Source: Bacteroidales bacterium UBA3389 (lineage in GTDB: Bacteria > Bacteroidota > Bacteroidia > Bacteroidales > P3). Taken from it: 7,559 bases of DNA. Shown in pieces: positions 1 through 4,737 of the stretch. The stretch is taken from positions 1 through 7,559 of the forward strand of contig DEPP01000053.1 in assembly GCA_002358835.1 (NCBI GenBank), written 5' to 3'. Numbering within the stretch: position 1 is the first letter of the stretch; each line of letters begins with the position of its first letter. The position numbers were made by a program, and so were the translations under genes. The notes below the pieces were generated by a model, which searched no databases, was not told the origin of the DNA, and saw only the letters and a program-made list of their open reading frames with translations.

Positions 1-659
1 ATCAAATCCAAGTATCCGTTCACAAACCGATTCATTCCGAACTTGGAAACGCCAAATTCTCTTTTTCTATGCTTTACAACTTTCTCTCCTATCTTTGAGA
101 AGCCCGCCCATTTTGCTATTATCGGAATATATCTGTGCATTTCGCCATACACTTCTATCGATTTTACAACCTTTTTCTTGTATGCTTTCAATCCGCAGTT
201 GAAGTCGTGCAGTTTTATTCCCGAAAGCCATCTTGTGGTTGCATTATATAATTTTGATGGTATGTTTTTCGCCAAGGTGGAATCATATCTTACCTTTTTC
301 CATCCCGAAACCAAATCATAGCCGTCTTGTTTTATCATACGGAACAATTCAGGGATTTCATCGGGGCTGTCTTGTAAATCCGCATCCATTGTAATCACCA
401 CATCGCCTTCTGCATGCTCAAATCCGACATTAAGAGCTGCCGATTTGCCATAGTTACGGCGAAACTTGATTCCTCGTATGCAAGGATTATTTTCAGATAA
501 TCCCTCTATAACTTTCCAAGAATCGTCTTTGCTTCCGTCATCAACCATGATTATTTCATATGACAGAGAATTTTCTTTCATAACTCGGTCTATCCATTCG
601 GATAACTTCGCAAGCGATTCTTCTTCGTTGAATAGTGGTACTATGACAGATATATCCAT
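1..659 (-). CDS. Family 2 glycosyltransferase, GtrB/DPM1-like (3' end missing)
   Basis: This probable polyprenyl-phosphate glycosyltransferase would transfer a sugar from a nucleotide-sugar to a lipid carrier at the cytoplasmic face of the inner membrane. The 219 visible residues form a GT-A domain: the N-terminal strand MDISVIVPLFNEEESL, the nucleotide-binding DDGS at residues 40-43, RRNYGKSAALNVGF at 67-80, the metal-binding DxD as DADLQD at 92-97, HDFNCGLKAY at 151-160, GEMHRYIP at 172-179, and the basic KREFGVSKFG loop at 199-208. These motifs in this order are typical of the GtrB/DPM1 branch. Family members usually run to about 310-330 residues and end in two membrane helices, so roughly 100 residues, including the anchor, lie beyond the left edge. 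The ATG at 659-657 is the first start after an in-frame TAA at 680-678. No Shine-Dalgarno is visible. The gene lies 42 bp after the DUF4199 gene and is probably co-transcribed with it. Sugar and acceptor cannot be read from the sequence. Confidence 0.93.
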   Translation of the reverse strand, partial: MDISVIVPLFNEEESLAKLSEWIDRVMKENSLSYEIIMVDDGSKDDSWKVIEGLSENNPCIRGIKFRRNYGKSAALNVGFEHAEGDVVITMDADLQDSPDEIPELFRMIKQDGYDLVSGWKKVRYDSTLAKNIPSKLYNATTRWLSGIKLHDFNCGLKAYKKKVVKSIEVYGEMHRYIPIIAKWAGFSKIGEKVVKHRKREFGVSKFGMNRFVNGYLDL

Positions 660-701
660 AATGTTGTTTTTGCGTTTTTATTCGTGCTTTTGATGATTCG
701 C

Positions 702-1286
702 CTATTGGTTTTGATTTTCTTCTTCTTTGTTCTCATCCTTTGAAAAGCTGTTCTCATCTTTGTCAAAATTGAATTGCGGAGTATTGTTCCTCGTAAAGAC
801 AAAACTGATAAAGAGTGCATAAAAGAAGTTTCCTACAAAATCAAAAAAGAAGCTGGTAAACAAAAAAGAAATCTGTATAGCGGAATACATTTTCTCGTTT
901 GTAAGAAATTCTGTGTCCATTCCGTTTTGGTCCATCATCGTTGCCATTTGATTAACTGCATCTTGTAAGAGTGTCGGATCGAGTTTCGCAATAAGGACAA
1001 AATAAAACAATGCAAAGAATGCAGACATTACTAATGATACTATGGTCAATAATCCCAATGCTTTGCCAAAAGTAACCGATGAGGTGGCAACGCTTCGTTT
1101 GTATTTTGTCAATGCGTACATCAAAGCAAAGACTACAAAAAACGAATACAAAAGTGTTTGAAAGAAATTGCCCGAAAAATGCAACCATTGGCTCAATACC
1201 TGATAAAGGAACACCACGCTACCGAAAATGGAGCCCCAATAGAATGCAAACTTAGTAAGACTTGGTTTCTTAATTTCTTCGTTCAT
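702..1286 (-). CDS. DUF4199 family small integral membrane protein
   Basis: The protein has 194 residues and is very hydrophobic. Likely membrane helices lie at about residues 13-35, 41-60, 74-100 and 138-164. A polar loop rich in Met, Gln and Asp (about 103-137) separates helices 3 and 4. The C-terminal tail of about 28 residues is charged and rich in Asp, Glu, Lys and Asn. Length, the K-x-G-x-x-x-G-type first helix and the four-helix layout fit DUF4199, a Bacteroidota membrane family with no known biochemical function; the assignment rests on recognition, not a search. The ATG at 1286-1284 has an AAGG (1300-1297) ten bases upstream, a weak, slightly distant ribosome site. The gene is the first of a probable two-gene or longer operon with the glycosyltransferase 42 bp downstream, driven by the promoter at 1385-1414. 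The pairing suggests a role with lipid-linked sugars or the envelope, but that is inference. Confidence 0.82.
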   Translation of the reverse strand: MNEEIKKPSLTKFAFYWGSIFGSVVFLYQVLSQWLHFSGNFFQTLLYSFFVVFALMYALTKYKRSVATSSVTFGKALGLLTIVSLVMSAFFALFYFVLIAKLDPTLLQDAVNQMATMMDQNGMDTEFLTNEKMYSAIQISFLFTSFFFDFVGNFFYALFISFVFTRNNTPQFNFDKDENSFSKDENKEEENQNQ

Positions 1287-1384
1287 TTGTTTTAATCCTT
1301 ATTTGTCAACCATTAAACTCAATCACCACCCTGTTTATTATGATAAGACGGCAATAAAAAGTCACAATCTCAAATAATCATCTG

Positions 1385-1414
1385 CAAAGGTACGATTTTT
1401 ATGTAGAAAACACA
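1385..1414 (-). promoter_or_regulatory. Bacteroidota-type promoter for DUF4199 and glycosyltransferase genes
   Basis: Read on the minus strand, 1392-1385 is TACCTTTG, a full match to the Bacteroidota -7 box TAnnTTTG. It is followed by CA, as is often seen in such promoters. A TGTG at 1414-1411 (three of four bases of the -33 consensus TTTG) sits 18 bases upstream. Transcription would start near 1379, giving a leader of about 90 bases before the DUF4199 ATG at 1286. The assignment is by motif only. Confidence 0.6.
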
Positions 1415-1464
1415 CTCTTATTTTGAAAAAACGCTGTTTTGTCTCTGCAAAAACACAAAATATG

Positions 1465-1481
1465 TTAAATCACGGATTTAA
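1465..1481. repeat. 17-bp palindrome (7-3-7), possible operator
   Basis: TTAAATC and GATTTAA are perfect inverted copies around a central ACG. The size suits a dimeric helix-turn-helix regulator such as the TetR protein encoded 194 bp downstream. It overlaps a weak plus-strand promoter candidate: TTTG at 1438-1441, a 19-base spacer, then TATGTTAA at 1461-1468 (TA and TT of TAnnTTTG match, the final TG does not). In DNA this AT-rich a 7+7 palindrome somewhere in the intergenic region is not far from chance expectation, so an operator role is only a possibility. Confidence 0.3.
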
Positions 1482-1508
1482 TTATTCTTAAAAACGCAGA
1501 AAACTTTT

Positions 1509-1536
1509 TTTGTTTCAAAAGTTTTGTGTACTTTTG
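1509..1536 (+). promoter_or_regulatory. Bacteroidota-type promoter for the tetR-efflux operon
   Basis: TACTTTTG at 1529-1536 fully matches the -7 consensus TAnnTTTG. A TTTG at 1509-1512 lies 16 bases upstream and can serve as the -33 element, although the spacer is a little short. Transcription would begin near 1541-1544 and leave a leader of about 130 bases before the tetR ATG. The spacer contains the short palindrome CAAAAGTTTTG (1516-1526), and an imperfect dyad spans the -7 box and start region, so a bound repressor there would block this promoter. Confidence 0.6.
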
Positions 1537-1566
1537 CACCCGTTTTTTCTCAAAAAAGGTGTAAAG
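1531..1566. promoter_or_regulatory. Imperfect dyad over the -7 box and transcription start; candidate operator
   Basis: TTTTGCACC (1532-1540) is mirrored by GGTGTAAAG (1558-1566): CACC pairs with GGTG, and TTT at 1533-1535 pairs with AAA at 1563-1565. One G/T mismatch (1536 against 1562) interrupts the arms, and the outermost pair, T1532 with G1566, is also mismatched. Inside lies a second perfect dyad, TTTTTT-CTC-AAAAAA (1543-1557), with two unpaired bases, CG, at 1541-1542. The element overlaps the right end of the promoter -7 box and the expected start site, the place where an autorepressor such as the downstream TetR protein would be expected to bind. As RNA, the inner part could also form a small hairpin near the 5' end of the transcript. 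Function is inferred from position only. Confidence 0.35.
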
Positions 1567-1580
1567 CGAATCTTGAATTC

Positions 1581-1630
1581 ATTTTTTTCTTTCTTGAAAA
1601 GAATTTTCTGAAACAAAGAAAGAAAAAAAT
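1581..1630 (+). repeat. Perfect 15-bp inverted repeat in the tetR leader
   Basis: ATTTTTTTCTTTCTT (1581-1595) and AAGAAAGAAAAAAAT (1616-1630) are exact reverse complements separated by 20 bases. In the loop, GAAAA (1596-1600) and TTTTC (1604-1608) can form a small second stem. The stem has only three G-C pairs and is made of homopolymer-like tracts. It is not a normal intrinsic terminator, because it is not GC-rich and no run of T follows on either strand. It would form in the untranslated leader about 45 bases before the tetR start codon. It may be an mRNA structure affecting stability or translation, or simply low-complexity sequence. Confidence 0.5.
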
Positions 1631-1644
1631 AAAACAAAGAAAGA
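1611..1644 (+). repeat. 13-bp direct repeat with 21-bp period
   Basis: AAACAAAGAAAGA occurs at 1611-1623 and again, identically, at 1632-1644, a start-to-start distance of 21 bp, about two turns of the DNA helix. The first copy overlaps the right arm of the inverted repeat at 1581-1630. The second copy carries AAGAAAG (1637-1643), which could pair with the same left-arm CTTTCTT (1589-1595), so the two copies could compete for it in RNA. Low sequence complexity weakens any functional reading. Confidence 0.45.
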
Positions 1645-1674
1645 GAATAGCATCTTCAAATAATTGAAAAGCAA

Positions 1675-2280
1675 ATGGTTAAAGAGGATATAATAAAGAG
1701 TGCTTTGGATTTGTTTCTTGCAAAAAGGTCTTGCAAGAATGTTACAATGGATGAGATTGCTTCTGAATTGGCTATTTCTAAACGAACATTGTATGAACAC
1801 TTTGAAAATAAGAAAGCATTGATTTTGGAATGTATGAATCTGGCTACAAATGATGTGTACCACAAATGCGAAGAGATGAAGAGTGAATCGAAACATGCAT
1901 TCGATTATTTCTTCAGAAGCATAGGTGTAATACAATCCGGACTTAAAGAAGTTGCAATATTGGCGAATGAAATCAAAAAAGTGTATCCCGAAATATTCAA
2001 ACAAATAGTTTCTTCGCACGTTATATTTGCTAAAACCAATACGAAATTCTTCTTTAACAAGGCTAAGCAAGATGGATTCATAAGAGATGATATTGACGAA
2101 CAGTTTTTCATCAGCATGATGGAGATGAACATGGTTCATTCTTCCGATTCGGAGTTTTTGAACAAAAATAGAAATTTCGGAGAAGACAACATAAAAATCA
2201 AAGTCTTCTACACAATAATACGAGGTATCTCTTCCGTTAAAGGGGTCGAGTATGTAGATGAGGTGATTAAAAATCAGTAG
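1675..2280 (+). CDS. TetR/AcrR-family transcriptional regulator, first gene of efflux operon
   Basis: This protein of 201 residues is a typical one-component ligand-responsive repressor. Residues 1-49 form the three-helix DNA-binding domain: helix 1 IIKSALDLFLAK (6-17), then VTMDEIASELAISKRTLYEHFENK (23-46), whose helix-turn-helix ends in the family signature K-R-T-L-Y-x-H-F-x-N-K. The remaining 150 residues are helical and poorly conserved, as expected for the ligand-binding and dimer domain. The turn after helix 1 reads KRSCKN, where many family members have a glycine and an aromatic residue. The ATG at 1675 keeps the whole first helix and follows a purine-rich leader with no real Shine-Dalgarno. 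Only 28 bp separate it from the TolC-like gene, so it is probably co-transcribed with the pump and represses its own promoter. The ligand is unknown, and activation rather than repression cannot be excluded. Confidence 0.92.
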   Translation: MVKEDIIKSALDLFLAKRSCKNVTMDEIASELAISKRTLYEHFENKKALILECMNLATNDVYHKCEEMKSESKHAFDYFFRSIGVIQSGLKEVAILANEIKKVYPEIFKQIVSSHVIFAKTNTKFFFNKAKQDGFIRDDIDEQFFISMMEMNMVHSSDSEFLNKNRNFGEDNIKIKVFYTIIRGISSVKGVEYVDEVIKNQ

Positions 2281-2308
2281 TTATACAATATAAATAATTT
2301 ACAGCAGA

Positions 2309-3670
2309 ATGAGAAAGAAAGTTTTTTCAAACATTAAAAGATTGTCTCTCGTTGTTTGTTTGTTTGCTATTTCGCAAGTCGGACATGCACAACAAGAGAG
2401 TCAATCAACATTGAACTTGGATCTGACAACTGCTCTCAAGATTGCTCACGACAACAACCCGACAATAAAAATCGCCGAGTTGGAAATACAAAGAGTCGAT
2501 TATGCAAAGAAAGAAGCATTGGGGAATTTGTTGCCTTCATTGTCCGCTTCAGGACAATATACCAACAGCATAATGAAGTCGGTTATGTTTATGCCTGAGA
2601 GTTTCTCAGCAATGATGGGCGGACAGAAGTATATGGAAATCGGATACAAGAATTCATACACCGGAACGGTATCCGCAGCGTTGCCTTTGGTTAATTTCTC
2701 GCTTTGGGAACAAATTAAGTCGAAGCAAAACGAGATAGACTTGATTTTAGAGCAAGCAAGAGCATCCAAAATCGATATGACAAAACAAGTGAAAGACGCT
2801 TATTTTGCAGTGCTTTTGGCAAAGAATAGTTTGAAAGTTTTGGAAAGAAGCATAAATAATGCGAAAGAAACTTTGAAAACAACACAAACAAGTTTTGAGC
2901 AAGGAGTTGTATCGGAATATGACCTGATCCGTGCAAAGGTTCAAGTAAACAATCTGAACCCTACCTATATCTCTGCAAAGAATGGCTTAGAACTTGCAAT
3001 ACTTCAATTAAAGATGATTTTGTCTTTGCCACAAGATCAAGAGATTGTTTTTGTTGAAAACTTAGAAGACTTTTCCGATAGAATAATATCCGTATCGGCT
3101 GCAGAGAGTGAAAGAGCTGCTAACAACAATTCTGATATCAGACAATTGGATTTGAATATAGTAAGCCTGAAACATAGTCTCAGAATGATAAACAGTCAAC
3201 ATTTGCCTTCTTTGTCTGCATTTGGTCAATATTCTTACCAGACTCAAGCAGATGATTTCAAGTTTGCAGATTACAATTGGGTGGGAAGTGCGGCTGTAGG
3301 TTTGCAATTGAGCATACCTATCTTTAATGGAAGAACGGTAGTTAATAAAGCGAAACAATTAAAGATTAGTTTGCAGGAGTTGGAGCTACAAAAACAATAC
3401 GCTTCCGATGGAATAGAATTGCAAATTCAATCAGCAATCAACAGTATGAAAGCTGCACAAGAGCAATTGTTGGTAAACAAAGATGCGATCAATCAAGCAG
3501 AAAGAGGATATGAAATTGCAAAGGTAAGGTATCAAACAGGTACAGGTACAATACTTGAATTGAACGATAGCGAATTATCGATGACCCAAGCAAATCTTAA
3601 TTACCAACAATCCTTGTATGATTTCTTGACGGCACAAACAAATTTGGAAAAAGTATTAGGTAGGGAATAA
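2309..3670 (+). CDS. TolC-family outer membrane efflux channel
   Basis: This 453-residue protein is the outer-membrane exit duct of the tripartite pump; the family forms trimeric beta-barrels with a long periplasmic helical tunnel. A signal peptide is clear: basic MRKKVFSNIKR, hydrophobic LSLVVCLFAISQV, and probable cleavage after GHA at residue 27. Two homologous halves typical of the OEP family are visible: the first begins near residue 37 (LDLTTALKIAHDNNPTIKIA) and the second near 270 (NNNSDIRQLDLNIVSLKHSL). The motif LPSLSA-x-GQY recurs at 75-84 and 299-308, at the equivalent place in each half where the helix runs into the barrel. The C-terminal half also carries the usual G-x-x-x-x-x-x-R-Y-x-x-G-x-x-x-x-x-E stretch (GYEIAKVRYQTGTGTILEL). 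Length matches the family. The gene lies 28 bp after the regulator and 39 bp before the adaptor, with no terminator or TAnnTTTG box in either gap. Confidence 0.94.
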   Translation: MRKKVFSNIKRLSLVVCLFAISQVGHAQQESQSTLNLDLTTALKIAHDNNPTIKIAELEIQRVDYAKKEALGNLLPSLSASGQYTNSIMKSVMFMPESFSAMMGGQKYMEIGYKNSYTGTVSAALPLVNFSLWEQIKSKQNEIDLILEQARASKIDMTKQVKDAYFAVLLAKNSLKVLERSINNAKETLKTTQTSFEQGVVSEYDLIRAKVQVNNLNPTYISAKNGLELAILQLKMILSLPQDQEIVFVENLEDFSDRIISVSAAESERAANNNSDIRQLDLNIVSLKHSLRMINSQHLPSLSAFGQYSYQTQADDFKFADYNWVGSAAVGLQLSIPIFNGRTVVNKAKQLKISLQELELQKQYASDGIELQIQSAINSMKAAQEQLLVNKDAINQAERGYEIAKVRYQTGTGTILELNDSELSMTQANLNYQQSLYDFLTAQTNLEKVLGRE

Positions 3671-3709
3671 ATAATAGTATAAAAGAATATAAAACAAAGA
3701 TAGGAATAT

Positions 3710-4717
3710 ATGAAAAGAATGATTTACTTGGCTGTATTGGCACCAATGATGATGATAGGATGTTCAAAAAAACAGGACACGGCCACAGCAAACAAAGAAG
3801 AGATAAGCAATGTAAAAATAGAAGTTGCAAAAAGCGAAGAAATAGATAGAATATATGAATTCTCATCAACAGTTGATGCTGAGGTGAAGAACTACATCAC
3901 TTCGGCAGGAGGAACACGTATCGAACGTATTATGGTAGAAGTTGGAGACAGAGTAAGAAAAGGCCAACAGCTTGTAAAGATGGAAAGTACCAACTTGATA
4001 ACTACTTTGGCTCAATTGGAGAACCTTAAAACCGAATTGGAAAGAATGAAGGCTCTTTACGCATCTGGCGGTGTCAGCAAGCAACAATTAGATCAGCTTC
4101 AGCTGCAATATGATGTTGCAAAAAAGAGTGCGGATAACCTAAAGGAGAATATTTATCTTACTTCCCCAATCGACGGCGTTGTAACGATGAGAAATTTTGA
4201 TAATGGCGACGTTGCTGCAACTCAACCAATATTGCAGGTTATGAAAATCAACCCTGTGAAAATCAAAATTAACGTTTCGGAAAGTTTTTACACAAAAGTG
4301 AAAGTAGGAATGGCGGTTAAGCTAAAGACAGAAATATTTGAGGATGAGGAATTCGCAGGTAAAATATCTATAATCTATCCTACAATCGATCCGGCTACAA
4401 GAACATTTACATGCGAGATTAAGATAAACAATGCAAACAACAAACTAAAACCGGGAATGTTTGGAAGGGTGGAATTGAATCTTGGAAAGGCTAATACCAT
4501 TCTTGTGTCTGATAAAGCGGTTGTTAAACAATCAGGTTCAAATGACAGATTCGTATATGTAGAAAAAGACGGTGTTGTAGAGTATCGAAAAGTTGAGGTT
4601 GGCAGACGTCTTGGTGATAAATTTGAAGTAATAAACGGAGTGAGCGATGGAGAGAATGTTGTCATAACAGGACAAACTAAGTTGTTGGACGGCTCAAAGG
4701 TTAAAGTAATAAAGTAA
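3710..4717 (+). CDS. RND efflux periplasmic adaptor (membrane fusion protein), lipoprotein
   Basis: This 335-residue protein would be a lipid-anchored periplasmic adaptor joining pump to channel. The signal ends in a lipobox, MMIGC, with Cys18 as the predicted lipidated residue; Ser at +2 is followed by Lys-Lys. The two halves of the lipoyl domain flank a short coiled-coil hairpin: first half about 63-97 (IERIMVEVGDRVRKGQQLVK at 71-90), hairpin about 98-146 (LAQLENLKTELERMKALYAS, then KQQLDQLQLQYDVAKKSADN), second half about 147-180 (LTSPIDGVVTMRNFDNGDV). A beta-barrel domain follows (about 181-255, including the conserved DPATRTF and KPGMFGRVEL), then a membrane-proximal domain with the usual ending of the type VSDGENVVITGQTKLLDGSKVKV. 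The length is on the short side for the family but all domains are present. The ATG at 3710 gives a proper lipoprotein signal; Met4 is a less likely start. The gene sits between the channel and pump genes of the same operon. Confidence 0.94.
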   Translation: MKRMIYLAVLAPMMMIGCSKKQDTATANKEEISNVKIEVAKSEEIDRIYEFSSTVDAEVKNYITSAGGTRIERIMVEVGDRVRKGQQLVKMESTNLITTLAQLENLKTELERMKALYASGGVSKQQLDQLQLQYDVAKKSADNLKENIYLTSPIDGVVTMRNFDNGDVAATQPILQVMKINPVKIKINVSESFYTKVKVGMAVKLKTEIFEDEEFAGKISIIYPTIDPATRTFTCEIKINNANNKLKPGMFGRVELNLGKANTILVSDKAVVKQSGSNDRFVYVEKDGVVEYRKVEVGRRLGDKFEVINGVSDGENVVITGQTKLLDGSKVKVIK

Positions 4718-4737
4718 GACATTAAAGCAAGGTAAAC

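Larger units (their letters stand above)
1287..1674. other. Divergent intergenic control region, 388 bp
   Basis: This non-coding stretch separates the minus-strand DUF4199/glycosyltransferase unit from the plus-strand efflux operon. It is very AT-rich. It holds one good promoter for each direction (minus box at 1385-1392, plus box at 1529-1536), a 17-bp palindrome between them (1465-1481), a dyad across the plus promoter start region (1531-1566), and a perfect inverted repeat and direct repeat in the tetR leader (1581-1644). I see no convincing small gene, tRNA or intrinsic terminator here. About 90 bases on the DUF4199 side and about 130 bases on the tetR side would be untranslated leader. 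Confidence 0.8.

Noticed and set aside
43..321. A 92-codon plus-strand open frame at the left end, and a second at 466-693
   Set aside because: Both are antisense to the glycosyltransferase, whose DDGS, DxD and KFG motifs on the minus strand are unambiguous.
774..968. A 64-codon plus-strand open frame within the DUF4199 gene
   Set aside because: It is a shadow of the minus-strand gene, which has coherent membrane helices and a sensible start; the plus-strand frame has no recognisable content.
1574..1581. Palindrome TGAATTCA as a regulatory site
   Set aside because: An 8-bp palindrome is expected by chance several times in a window this AT-rich and nothing about its position singles it out.
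1581..1650. Intrinsic terminator or attenuator in the tetR leader
   Set aside because: The inverted repeat is nearly all A-T, is followed by A/G-rich rather than T-rich sequence on the plus strand, and there is no leader peptide; it does not meet terminator criteria in either direction.
1579..2139. A 186-codon open frame on the minus strand opposite the TetR gene
   Set aside because: It is the antisense of a clear TetR gene; the predicted protein is Phe/His/Tyr-rich with no recognisable domain, and the frame runs into the poly-purine leader.
2281..2308. Internal promoter or terminator between the regulator and the channel gene
   Set aside because: The 28-bp gap has no TAnnTTTG box, no TTTG at suitable distance and no stem followed by T; it looks like a simple operon spacer. 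The same holds for 3671-3709 and 4718-4737.
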